Of a stretch of DNA of 64,000 nt, positions 1 to 7,614 are shown in pieces (positions within the stretch are counted from its first letter, which is position 1; every line of letters begins with the position of its first letter). Location: contig NZ_BOQP01000039.1 of the NCBI RefSeq assembly GCF_018332715.1, forward strand, positions 157,277 to 221,276. The letters run 5' to 3'. A program made the position numbers and the translations under genes. Source of the DNA: Winogradskya consettensis. Lineage in GTDB: Bacteria; Actinomycetota; Actinomycetes; Mycobacteriales; Micromonosporaceae. The notes under the pieces were generated by a model, which worked only from the letters and a program-made list of their open reading frames with translations, had not been told where the DNA came from and searched no databases.

Positions 1-843
1 ATGGTCGGCGGGCTGAGCATGCCCGAGATCGCCCGCGCGTTCCTGGTGCAGGAGACCGCGATGGGCCAGCGGATCACCCGCGCGAAATCGAAGATCAAGG
101 CGGCGCGCATCCCGTACCGGGTGCCGGCCGCGGAGGATCTCCCGGGCCGCGTCTCGGGCGTGCTGGCGGTGCTCTTCCTCATCTTCAACGAGGGCTACCT
201 GGCGACCGGGCCCGACACCGATCCCGTACGCCACGACCTGACCGCGGAGGCGATCCGGCTCACCCGCCTGATCCGGGCCCTGCTGCCGGACGACGGTGAG
301 ACGGCCGGGCTGCTCGCGTTGATGCTGCTCACCGAGGCCCGCCGCACCGCCCGGGTCTCCCCGGGCGGCGAGCTGGTGACCCTCGCCGAGCAGGACCGCG
401 GCGCCTGGGACCCGACGCTGATCGCCGAGGGCCACCGGCTGGTCCGCGAACGCCTGGCCGCGCGGGTCGCCCCGGGCCGCTACCAGATCCTCGCCGCGAT
501 CAACGCCGTCCACACCTCGGCCCGCGACGTCCGCGACACCGACTGGTCCCAGGTCGTCGCCCTCTACGACCAGCTCGGCCGGATCGACCCCTCACCGATC
601 GTCACCCTCAACCGGGCGGTCGCGGTCGCGGAGCTGGACGGCCCCGACGTCGCCCTGGCCGCCGTCGACCGGGTCGCACCCCGGCTGGCCGACTATCACG
701 CCTTCCATGCGACCCGCGCGGACCTGCTGCGCCGGCTCGGCCGCAGCCAGGAGTCGCGGGCGGCGTACGACAAGGCCATCGAGCTGGCCGGCAACACCGC
801 CGAGACCGCTTACCTCACCCGCCGCCGCGACCAGCTCGGCTAG
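1..843 (+). CDS. ECF RNA polymerase sigma factor, long C-terminal extension (5' end outside window)
   Basis: C-terminal 280 residues of an extracytoplasmic-function sigma factor of the long class with a DUF6596-type extension (ECF42-like). Residues 1-40 are the end of sigma region 4, a helix-turn-helix containing MPEIARAF. The remainder is the all-helical C-terminal domain of this class, with FNEGYLA near residue 62 and a tetratricopeptide-like end (PSPIVTLNRAVAVAE). Family members are about 400 residues, so the sigma2 domain lies upstream of the window and the ATG at base 1 is probably not the true start. The stop codon overlaps the stop of the convergent AraC gene. In related genomes these sigma factors usually sit beside a YCII/DGPF protein gene; that neighbour would be off the left edge. 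Confidence 0.85.
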   Translation: MVGGLSMPEIARAFLVQETAMGQRITRAKSKIKAARIPYRVPAAEDLPGRVSGVLAVLFLIFNEGYLATGPDTDPVRHDLTAEAIRLTRLIRALLPDDGETAGLLALMLLTEARRTARVSPGGELVTLAEQDRGAWDPTLIAEGHRLVRERLAARVAPGRYQILAAINAVHTSARDVRDTDWSQVVALYDQLGRIDPSPIVTLNRAVAVAELDGPDVALAAVDRVAPRLADYHAFHATRADLLRRLGRSQESRAAYDKAIELAGNTAETAYLTRRRDQLG

Positions 844-1451
844 GTGCAGGGTTCGGCGGCGGGCCAGTTGCCGGCGCGGAAGGCGGCCGGGGGAGTGCCG
901 ACCAGGCGGCGGAACTCCGCGGTCATGTGGGACTGGTCGTAGTACCCGGCCAGGGTTGCCAGCTCGGGTAGTGGCAGGCCGGGGTGGTCCAGCACGGTGT
1001 TCACGCGGCGCAGGCTGAGGTAGCGGAGTGGGGGCATGCCGAGCGCCGCGGTGAACAGGTTGCGCAGGTGGCGTTCGCTGAGGTGCAGACGCCGTGCGGT
1101 GTCCTGGACGGACACGCCGTTCTCCAGCAGCGCTGTCGCCTTCTGGAGGAGCGGGGACTGCTGCGGAGGCAGGACCGGGGCATGCGATCGCAGTGGGACG
1201 ATCCGGTCGGTGAGATCGTTCAGCGGGACGCCCAGGAAACGTGTTGCTGCTCCGGGCCGGAAACGCAACGCCCGGCACACAGCGTCGGCACGGGTGGAGT
1301 AGTAGCGGGCGCGTGTGCGGGGGCCCATCACCACGGGGCCCGGTGCGTCGGCCGGCCAGACGAGCAGCGTGCCCGGGTCGGGGTGCTCCATGGCGGTGGT
1401 GCCGCGGACACGGTGCCGGATGACGCCGGGGCCGCTGAACCAGGTCGACAT
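840..1451 (-). CDS. AraC family transcriptional regulator
   Basis: A 203-residue DNA-binding regulator. The last 100 residues form the AraC double helix-turn-helix: LHLSERHLRNLFTAALG is the first recognition motif and LATLAGYYDQSHMTAEFRR followed by GTPPAAF is the family signature. The N-terminal half resembles the short DUF6597-type sensor domain of actinobacterial AraC regulators. I chose the ATG at 1451 because GGTGGAGGC lies just upstream; the frame stays open far beyond it, but that extension is antisense to the neighbouring reductase and looks non-coding. It is divergent from the NAD(P)-binding protein at 1521, and a 12-base direct repeat lies between them. The ligand is unknown. Confidence 0.85.
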   Translation of the reverse strand: MSTWFSGPGVIRHRVRGTTAMEHPDPGTLLVWPADAPGPVVMGPRTRARYYSTRADAVCRALRFRPGAATRFLGVPLNDLTDRIVPLRSHAPVLPPQQSPLLQKATALLENGVSVQDTARRLHLSERHLRNLFTAALGMPPLRYLSLRRVNTVLDHPGLPLPELATLAGYYDQSHMTAEFRRLVGTPPAAFRAGNWPAAEPCT

Positions 1452-1461
1452 GCCTCCACCG

Positions 1462-1495
1462 TAGAGCCTGTGCCGATTCTTCCTAGAGCCCGTGC
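1462..1495. promoter_or_regulatory. Direct repeat in divergent promoter region, possible AraC binding site
   Basis: TAGAGCCTGTGC at 1462-1473 and TAGAGCCCGTGC at 1484-1495 differ at one base and start 22 bases apart, two helical turns. AraC-family proteins bind direct repeats with this spacing, and the site lies between the AraC gene and the divergent reductase gene. The role is inferred. Confidence 0.45.
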
Positions 1496-1520
1496 TCCCC
1501 GCGCTGGCACCGTCATCACC

Positions 1521-2291
1521 ATGATTCTGGTAACCGGGGCGACCGGCACGATCGGCCGCCATCTTGTCCCGCTGCTGCTCGCCGATGGCCACGATGTCCG
1601 CGCGATGACCCGGGACCGGGCGCGGATCGAGCCGCGGTCCGGGCTGGAGATCGTGGAGGCGGACTACGACGATCCGGGCTCGTTGCAGGCGGCAGTGCGC
1701 GGTGTCGACGCTGTTTTCCTGGTGACGGCATCGTCTTCGGTACGCCACGACGCGGCGATGGTCGAGGCCGCGGCCGGGCTGCGCGTGGTCAAGCTCTCCG
1801 CGATCGGGACGGGGGCGCGGGTCGGCTCCGCGGTGCTCGGGGCGCTGCATCTCGCGGCTGAGCAGCTGGTTCGGGAGCGGACCCGGTGGACGATCCTGCG
1901 GCCGTCGGTGTTCGCGTCCAACTCGCTGCACTGGCGTGACGAGGTGCCGAACGCGACGGGTGACGCCGGGAGCGCGGTGATCGACCCGCGGGATGTGGCT
2001 GCTGTCGCGGCGGTGGTGCTGGGCTCTTCGGCGTACGAACACCGGATCTTGACTTTGACCGGGCCGCGGGCCTTGAGCGTGCCCGACCAGGCCGGGTTGA
2101 TCGGCAAGGTCCGGGGCCGCAGCCTGACCGTCCGGGAGTGGGAACCGGAGGTGGAGGAGTGGCGGCTCGGCGCGGCATGGACCCGCGCCGGCCACAACGC
2201 CGTGGTGACCGGCGACGTCGAGGAAGTGCTGGGCCGCCCGCCACACAGCTACGAGGACTGGCTCAGTTCCGTGCCGGCCGATGGTTGGTGA
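1521..2291 (+). CDS. NmrA-like NAD(P)-binding protein (atypical SDR)
   Basis: 256-residue Rossmann-fold protein of the NmrA/atypical short-chain dehydrogenase group. The N-terminus VTGATGTIGRHL is the TGxxGxxG dinucleotide-binding loop. WTILRPSVFASN in the middle is the conserved ILRP segment of this family. The Tyr-xxx-Lys of classical SDRs is not evident, as usual for NmrA-like proteins, which may act as redox sensors or as reductases. The ATG at 1521 directly precedes the binding loop; longer in-frame starts cross the divergent AraC gene. The last 29 bases overlap the antisense hydrolase remnant. The substrate cannot be told from sequence; the divergent AraC gene is the probable regulator. 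Confidence 0.8.
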   Translation: MILVTGATGTIGRHLVPLLLADGHDVRAMTRDRARIEPRSGLEIVEADYDDPGSLQAAVRGVDAVFLVTASSSVRHDAAMVEAAAGLRVVKLSAIGTGARVGSAVLGALHLAAEQLVRERTRWTILRPSVFASNSLHWRDEVPNATGDAGSAVIDPRDVAAVAAVVLGSSAYEHRILTLTGPRALSVPDQAGLIGKVRGRSLTVREWEPEVEEWRLGAAWTRAGHNAVVTGDVEEVLGRPPHSYEDWLSSVPADGW

Positions 2292-2703
2292 TGGCGGTGA
2301 CCAGGTCGTCCCAGAGCTGCCGAGGGCGGTCGTGCCCCATGTCGGGCACCAGCATGAGCTGCGCGCCGGGGATGAGCTCGGCCGTCCGCTCGCCCCCGCT
2401 CGGTGCGATAAGGGTGTCGTCCAATCCATGGATGACCAGCGTCGGGACCTGCAGTTTTGCGAGATCTGCGGCGCGGGAGCCGGCCAGGACCATGGCGCCG
2501 AGCTGACGTGGAATGCCGGCCGGGTAGTACGCGCGGTCGTAGCCGGCCGCCGCTAACTCCCGCAGCGCCCCGACATCCGCGTAGCGGCGCGATGCCCACA
2601 CCAGATCGCGCTCGATGGCCATCCGCTGAGCGATCATGCCACCCATCGAGGAACCGACAACGTGTGCGTGTTCGATCTGGACATCCTGGGACACGCGGGC
2701 GAC
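2263..2703 (-). pseudogene. Alpha/beta hydrolase remnant with N-terminal loss and internal deletion
   Basis: The open frame reads into a recognisable piece of an alpha/beta hydrolase. HVVGSSMGGMIAQ is the nucleophile elbow (GxSxG), LQVPTLVIHGLDDTLIAP carries the acid residue, and PDMGHD carries the catalytic His. Related hydrolases have about 120 residues before the elbow and a cap region of about 50-60 residues after the MIAQ helix. Here the first part is absent (no start codon or oxyanion HG motif nearby), and the helix joins almost directly to ALRELAAAGYDRAYYPAG from the end of the cap. The frame has survived. I read it as a decaying gene, not a new small enzyme, though an expressed fragment cannot be excluded. 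The 3' end overlaps the reductase gene by 29 bases. Confidence 0.65.
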
Positions 2704-2790
2704 GGGCACCCGCGACCCTGCCACAGCAACGCCGCCCACGCCTCCGAAATTCGGTTCTGAGGTTTGGGGCTGTGGGGCAGGGTGTAGGGC

Positions 2791-4266
2791 ATGGGTGACT
2801 ACGCGTATTCGACCGCGGGCGAGTTGGTGGCGGCGATGGACGGCGGCGAGGTTTCGGCGGTTGAGCTCACTACCGCTGCGATCGCCCGGATCGAGCGGCT
2901 CGACGGTGACATCAATGCGGTTTGCGTGCGCGACTTCGACCGGGCGCTCGTGGCGGCCGAGGAAGCCGATGCTGCGCGGGCTGGGGGCCAGGGCGGGCCC
3001 GTGCTCGGCGTACCGATGACCATCAAGGACTCGATCGATGTTGCCGGCCTGGCGACGACGTGGGGGTTTCCGCGGTTCAAGGATCATGTGGCGGCCGCCG
3101 ACGCGGTCGCGGTGGCCCGGCTCAGGGCGGCCGGGGCGGTGATTCTCGGCAAGACGAATGTGCCGCTCGCGCTCGGCGACTTCCAGTCCTACAACGCGAT
3201 CTACGGCGTCACGAGCAATCCGTGGGACCTCGGGCGTACGCCGGGTGGCTCGTCCGGCGGTTCGGCCGCCGCGCTCGCCGCCGGTTTCGGCGCGGTGTCG
3301 ATGGGATCGGACATCGGTGGCTCGTTGCGGGTGCCGGCGCATTTCTGCGGGGTGTACGCGCACAAGCCCTCGATCGGCCTGCTCCCGTTGCGCGGGCACA
3401 CGTTCCCGGGCACCCGGCCGCTGCCCGACCTCGGCGGCGACCTGGGTGTCATCGGACCGATGGCCCGCGGCGCGGCTGACCTCGCGATGATGGTCCGGCT
3501 GCTCGCCGATCCCGACGAGGCCGGCCTGGGCCTCGCCTACCGGACGGCGTTGCGCCCGGCGCGGCACGACGAGCTGGGGTCTTTCCGGGTCCTGATCCTG
3601 GAGGCGCACCCGCTCGTCCCGGTCTCGTCCGAGGTGCGTGCCGCGATCGACGTTCTGGCCAAGAGGCTGGAGGCGGCCGGGGTGACGGTCCTGCGGCACA
3701 GCCCGCACCTGCCCGATCTGGCTGAGGGCGCCCGCTCCTACCTGCGCCTGCTCCAGGCCGGCATGTCAGCCGGCTTCCCGCCCGAGGTCTACGCGGCCGC
3801 TCTCACGACCGCGGCCGCCCTCGACCCGGACGACACCTCGCTGGCCGCCGAGCGGGCCCGGGGTGTCGTCCTGAGCCATCGCGACTGGGTCGCGGCCGAC
3901 ACCGTTCGCGCCGTCCAGCGGGCACGGTGGGCCGAGCTGTTCACCGACATCGACATCGTGGTCGCGCCGGTGTTCTCGATCCCGGCGTTCCCGCACGACC
4001 ACGGCGAACCGATGGTGATGCGCACGATCACGATCGACGGCGAGGAGCACAACCACCTCGACCAACTGGTGTGGGGCGGCATCGCCACGGCGCCCGGACT
4101 CCCGTCGACCGCCGTCCCGGTCGCCCGCTCGGCGCAGGGCCTGCCCATCGGCGTCCAGCTGATCGGCCCGCTCTTCGAGGACCACACCCCGATCCGCTTC
4201 GCCGAGCTGCTCGACCGCGAATTCGGCCGCAGTGGTTCGGCGGAGGCCGAAGTGTCGCGGCCCTAG
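2791..4266 (+). CDS. Amidase (amidase signature family)
   Basis: 491-residue amidase signature enzyme, which hydrolyses carboxylic amides to acid and ammonia. The Ser-cisSer-Lys triad is readable: Lys79 in MTIKDS, cis-Ser154 in TPGGSSGGSAAA and nucleophile Ser178 in SDIGGSLR. The spacings of 75 and 24 residues match the family. The length is normal and no signal peptide is visible, so it should be cytosolic. It lacks a GatB neighbour, and the C-terminal half (VAPVFSIPAFPHD, PSTAVPVA) fits stand-alone amidases better than GatA. It precedes the ACT-domain gene by 9 bases and is probably co-transcribed with it. The natural substrate is unknown. Confidence 0.85.
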   Translation: MGDYAYSTAGELVAAMDGGEVSAVELTTAAIARIERLDGDINAVCVRDFDRALVAAEEADAARAGGQGGPVLGVPMTIKDSIDVAGLATTWGFPRFKDHVAAADAVAVARLRAAGAVILGKTNVPLALGDFQSYNAIYGVTSNPWDLGRTPGGSSGGSAAALAAGFGAVSMGSDIGGSLRVPAHFCGVYAHKPSIGLLPLRGHTFPGTRPLPDLGGDLGVIGPMARGAADLAMMVRLLADPDEAGLGLAYRTALRPARHDELGSFRVLILEAHPLVPVSSEVRAAIDVLAKRLEAAGVTVLRHSPHLPDLAEGARSYLRLLQAGMSAGFPPEVYAAALTTAAALDPDDTSLAAERARGVVLSHRDWVAADTVRAVQRARWAELFTDIDIVVAPVFSIPAFPHDHGEPMVMRTITIDGEEHNHLDQLVWGGIATAPGLPSTAVPVARSAQGLPIGVQLIGPLFEDHTPIRFAELLDREFGRSGSAEAEVSRP

Positions 4267-4275
4267 CCTTTGCGC

Positions 4276-4605
4276 ATGAGGGATATCGAGGTGGTGCTGG
4301 ACGATGTGCCCGGGGCGCTGGGGGAGTTCGGGCGGGTGCTCGGCGCGGCGGGAGTCAGCCTGGAGGGTGGCGGCGTCTTCGGGGGCGTCGCCCATTTCCT
4401 GGTCGAGGACGCCGACCGGGCCAGGGATGCCCTGCACGCCGCGGGCATCGGGCCGGTCAGCGTTCATGACGTCGTCAGCCTGCGGCTCGACCAGGAGTTG
4501 CCCGGCAGCCTCGGCATCGTGGCCGCCCGTTTCGGCGAGGCCGGCCTCACCATCAACACCCAGTACAGCGATCACGCCGGCAACCTGGTCCTGGTCGTGG
4601 GGTGA
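4276..4605 (+). CDS. ACT domain protein
   Basis: 109-residue protein with two ACT-like halves. The first begins DIEVVLDDVPGALGEFGRVL and the second contains DQELPGSLGIVAARFGEAGL; both show the beta-alpha-beta pattern with the Pro-Gly turn that in ACT domains binds amino acids or other small ligands. There is no attached enzyme, so it is a stand-alone sensor-like protein. I used the ATG at 4276; a TTG at 4270 is also in frame. It follows the amidase by 9 bases. Its stop at 4603-4605 abuts the stop of the convergent beta-galactosidase gene. Confidence 0.7.
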   Translation: MRDIEVVLDDVPGALGEFGRVLGAAGVSLEGGGVFGGVAHFLVEDADRARDALHAAGIGPVSVHDVVSLRLDQELPGSLGIVAARFGEAGLTINTQYSDHAGNLVLVVG

Positions 4606-6387
4606 TCAGTCGAACTCCTCGATGTACTCCTCGGGCGGGCCGAGGGAGGGCTCAGTGCACAGCTCCAGCACGCCGCCGAGTCTTTCCAGCTCCAGGATGG
4701 TGACCGTGTTGAGGCCGGGGCGGAGCAGCGGGCCGGGGCAGTAGAGGGTGAGCTGCGGGCCGATGTCCCAGTAACGGCCGAGCAGGAAGCCGTTGACCCA
4801 GGCCAGGCCGCGTCCCGAGCCGGGCAGAGCGAGGAATGTGTCCGCCGGCTCATCGACGGAGAAGGTGGCGACTGCGAAGCCGGTGCCGGTGGTCGGCGGT
4901 CCCGCGGACAAGGCGCTCTGCAGAGACTCCGATGACCACTCTTGCAGGGCGACCGGCGTGCACTCCCAGCCCTGGACCGTGCGGCGGTCGATCAGGACCG
5001 GGCCGAGGACTCCCTTGTGGCCACCGAGCGCCGGCCCGTAATTGACCCGGCCCAGGCTTTCCACGAGCAGGTCAAGACGGACGATTGCGCCGGTTCCGCG
5101 TACCCGCAGGCTGGGATTTTCGGGGGTGACCGTGCCCAGCGGCGTGCCGTCGGCAAAGACCAGAGCCCGGTCCCGCACATCCGTCACGGTCAGTTGGTGG
5201 TCACCCGTCGGAATTCTCGGGTACGCCCGGAGCAGCGCGATCCCCGCGTCCAGCCCCAGCCGTTCGAAACTGGCCGGGCGTGGCCCGCTCGTGGTCGGCG
5301 CGGGCACGGCGCGCAGGCTCGCGAGCAGGTCGGAGCGATGCTCGAGCGGCAGCCGCGCGGCGGGCAGAACCGGAAGGCGCGCCGATACCCGCAGCGGGGC
5401 CGTCGCGCCCAGGACCGCGCGCATGGCATGGAACTTCGGGGTGAGCGAGCCGTCCTCGGCGATCGGGGCATCGGAGTCGTAGCTGGTGACGGTGGGTTGC
5501 AGGCGGCCGTCCCGCTCGTTGGCGCCCGCCCAGAGGCCGAAGTTGGTGCCGCCGTGGGCCATGTAGATGCTGACGCTGCCGCCGTCCTCGATGATGCCGC
5601 CGAGGGTGCGGACGGCGCTGTCGACACCGCGGACGTGGTGCTTCTCGCCCCAGTGGTCGAACCAGCCGTTCCAGAACTCGGCCACGACGAACGGCTCGTC
5701 CGGGCGGCGGGTGGCGAGCAGTTCGCGCGCCGGGCCGGGCTTCGAGCCGAGGGTGGCGGCGGTGAGGGTGCCGGGCAGCGTGCCGCCGTCGAGCATCAGG
5801 TCGGTGGGGCCGTCCGCGGTGAAGAGCAGCTCGGTGATGCCGCGGTCGACCAGGGCGGTGTGGTTCCAGCGTACGTAGGCCTGGTCGTCGCCGTAGCTGC
5901 CGAACTCGTTCTCCACCTGAACCGCGACGACCGGGCCACCGGCTGCGGCCTGCAAGCCGGCGATGCGGGGGATGAGGTCGTCGAACCAGGGGGCGACCGC
6001 GCCCGTGAACGCCGGGTCTGAACTGCGCAACGCCACGTCACGGCCGGTGAGCCAGCTGGGCAGGCCGCCGTTGGACCATTCCGCGCAGATGTACGGCCCG
6101 GGACGCACGATCACGTCGAGGCCCTCGTCGCCGGCGGTGCGTACGAACTCCTCCAGGTCATGCCAGCCGTCGAAGTGCGGGGCGGTGTCCTCGCGGGGCT
6201 GGTGGAAGTTCCACGGCACGTATGTGTCGACCGTGTTGAGCCCGAGGTCGCCCAGGCGCTGGAGCCGGTCGCGCCACAGCCGGGGATGGACGCGGAAGTA
6301 GTGCAGGGCCCCGGACAGGATCTGGTGCGGCACGCCGTGGCGGTAGAGCCGGCGGTCGTTCCAGGAGAGGGCGGGTGGTTCGATCAC
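4606..6387 (-). CDS. GH35 beta-galactosidase
   Basis: 593-residue glycoside hydrolase family 35 enzyme removing terminal beta-galactose. The TIM barrel opens with ILSGALHYFRVHP and NTVDTYVPWNFHQP. The acid/base glutamate is Glu161 in QVENEFGSYG, and the nucleophile is Glu237 in VVAEFWNGWFDHWG. The C-terminal 200 residues form the beta-sandwich domains usual in the family (GRGLAWVNGFLLGRYWDIGPQ shown here in part: AWVNGFLLGRYW). No signal peptide is seen, so it probably acts on imported oligosaccharides. GTG start at 6387. It is divergent from the LacI regulator, with a LacI-type operator directly upstream, which places it in the same sugar regulon as the importer and fucosidase. Confidence 0.92.
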   Translation of the reverse strand: MIEPPALSWNDRRLYRHGVPHQILSGALHYFRVHPRLWRDRLQRLGDLGLNTVDTYVPWNFHQPREDTAPHFDGWHDLEEFVRTAGDEGLDVIVRPGPYICAEWSNGGLPSWLTGRDVALRSSDPAFTGAVAPWFDDLIPRIAGLQAAAGGPVVAVQVENEFGSYGDDQAYVRWNHTALVDRGITELLFTADGPTDLMLDGGTLPGTLTAATLGSKPGPARELLATRRPDEPFVVAEFWNGWFDHWGEKHHVRGVDSAVRTLGGIIEDGGSVSIYMAHGGTNFGLWAGANERDGRLQPTVTSYDSDAPIAEDGSLTPKFHAMRAVLGATAPLRVSARLPVLPAARLPLEHRSDLLASLRAVPAPTTSGPRPASFERLGLDAGIALLRAYPRIPTGDHQLTVTDVRDRALVFADGTPLGTVTPENPSLRVRGTGAIVRLDLLVESLGRVNYGPALGGHKGVLGPVLIDRRTVQGWECTPVALQEWSSESLQSALSAGPPTTGTGFAVATFSVDEPADTFLALPGSGRGLAWVNGFLLGRYWDIGPQLTLYCPGPLLRPGLNTVTILELERLGGVLELCTEPSLGPPEEYIEEFD

Positions 6388-6399
6388 GGCGCGAGCCTA

Positions 6400-6422
6400 T
6401 GTTATCGATGCCATGCGTAACA
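6400..6422. promoter_or_regulatory. LacI-type operator, copy 1
   Basis: TGTTA (6400-6404), 13 bases, TAACA (6418-6422), containing TGTTATCGATGCCA. It lies in the 78-base gap between the beta-galactosidase and lacI genes. The same 14-base core recurs at 7524, upstream of the binding-protein gene. LacI proteins usually bind palindromes centred on CG, and TATCGAT fits that rule. Confidence 0.7.
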
Positions 6423-6465
6423 ACGGCAGTATGCTCTGCCCTTCAAAGAGGTTCGAAGGAGCGTT

Positions 6466-7482
6466 ATGACCGAGGCCGTCGCGCGATCCGTCAGGCAGCC
6501 GAGCATGGCTGACGTGGCACGCACCGCCGGGGTGTCGGCCCAGACCGTGTCCCGGGCGTTGCGGGATTCCCCCAACGTCAACCCGGAGACCAGGCGGCGC
6601 GTGCTCGACGCCGTCGACCAGCTCGGATACCGGCTCAACAATGCGGCCCGGGTGCTCTCCTCCGGGCGCAGTTTCACGATCGGGCTGGTCCTGCTGCAGT
6701 CCGGCGGCTACTACTCGCGCTCCGCGGTGACCGCCGGCGTCGAGGCGGCCGCGGGTCACGCCGGCTACGCGGTCAACATCGCGACCATCGCCGGGCTCGA
6801 CACCGGCCTGATGGAACGGGCCCTGTCCAAGCTCGCCGACCAGGGCGTGGACGGCATCATCATCGCCGTCCCGCTCATCTCGGTCACGCAGAAGATGGAG
6901 GACATCACCCGGGACATCCCGACGGTGACGCTGGACGGGTCGCGTACGGCCGGGGCCCGGGTGCTGGGGATAGACCAGCTGGAAGCGGGTCGGCTGGCCA
7001 CGCAGCACCTGCTCGACCTGGGCCACCGGCAGGTGTGGCACGTCTCCGGCCCGGACGAGTGGATCGAGGCGCGGCAGCGGCTGCAGGGCTGGCGGGAGTG
7101 CCTGGCCGCGGCGGGGATCGAGGCGCCGCCGGCCCTCGAGGGGGACTGGTCACCGGATTCCGGGTACCGCCAGGGGCAGATCATCGCGATGATCCCGGAC
7201 GTCACGGCGGTGTTCGCGGCCAGCGACGAGATGGCCTTCGGGATCATCCGCGCGCTGCGGGAGCGGGGCCGGTCGGTGCCCGAGGACGTGTCCATCGTCA
7301 GCGTCGACGACATCGCGCTGGCCGCGTACTGTTCGCCGCCGCTGACCACCGTGCGGCAGGATTTCTACCGTTCCGGGCAGGCCGCCGTCGAGTTGCTGCT
7401 GGACCCGGATGGCGCCAACGCCTCCGTGGTGCCGGCGTCACTGTCTGTGCGTTCGTCGACCGCCGCACCGCGCTCGCACTGA
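6466..7482 (+). CDS. LacI family transcriptional regulator of the sugar locus
   Basis: 338-residue repressor. Residues 14-60 are the LacI helix-turn-helix and hinge: MADVARTAGVSAQTVSRAL, then ETRRRVLDAVDQLGYRLNN. The rest is the periplasmic-binding-protein-like sensor domain, from FTIGLVLLQ to the C-terminal TTVRQDFYRSGQAAVELL. GAAGGAG precedes the ATG. It sits between the divergent GH35 gene and the ABC importer operon, both preceded by the shared operator, so it very probably represses both and itself, with a galactose- or fucose-containing sugar as likely inducer (inferred). Confidence 0.9.
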   Translation: MTEAVARSVRQPSMADVARTAGVSAQTVSRALRDSPNVNPETRRRVLDAVDQLGYRLNNAARVLSSGRSFTIGLVLLQSGGYYSRSAVTAGVEAAAGHAGYAVNIATIAGLDTGLMERALSKLADQGVDGIIIAVPLISVTQKMEDITRDIPTVTLDGSRTAGARVLGIDQLEAGRLATQHLLDLGHRQVWHVSGPDEWIEARQRLQGWRECLAAAGIEAPPALEGDWSPDSGYRQGQIIAMIPDVTAVFAASDEMAFGIIRALRERGRSVPEDVSIVSVDDIALAAYCSPPLTTVRQDFYRSGQAAVELLLDPDGANASVVPASLSVRSSTAAPRSH

Positions 7483-7523
7483 TCAGCCGATGTTCAAATT
7501 TTGTAACACCTCTTGCGTGATCA

Positions 7524-7545
7524 TGTTATCGATGCCACCGTAACA
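7524..7545. promoter_or_regulatory. LacI-type operator, copy 2
   Basis: TGTTA (7524-7528), 12 bases, TAACA (7541-7545), with the same TGTTATCGATGCCA core as copy 1. It lies between the end of lacI and the start of the binding-protein gene, about 70 bases before its ATG, a usual place for an operator controlling the importer operon. Confidence 0.7.
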
Positions 7546-7614
7546 TCGTCCGGCGCGACCGGACCCCTCAACGCCTATCGGTGTGGGCTCCTGTCCCCGG
7601 AAGGACATAGAAAG

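Noticed and set aside
1452..2429. Long minus-strand extension of the AraC reading frame
   Set aside because: It runs antisense to the reductase gene, is Arg/Pro/His-rich low-complexity, and a good ribosome site places the AraC start at 1451.
2704..3708. Long minus-strand frame continuing upstream of the hydrolase remnant
   Set aside because: It is antisense to the amidase gene and has the composition of a shadow frame; only the part up to about 2703 resembles a protein family.
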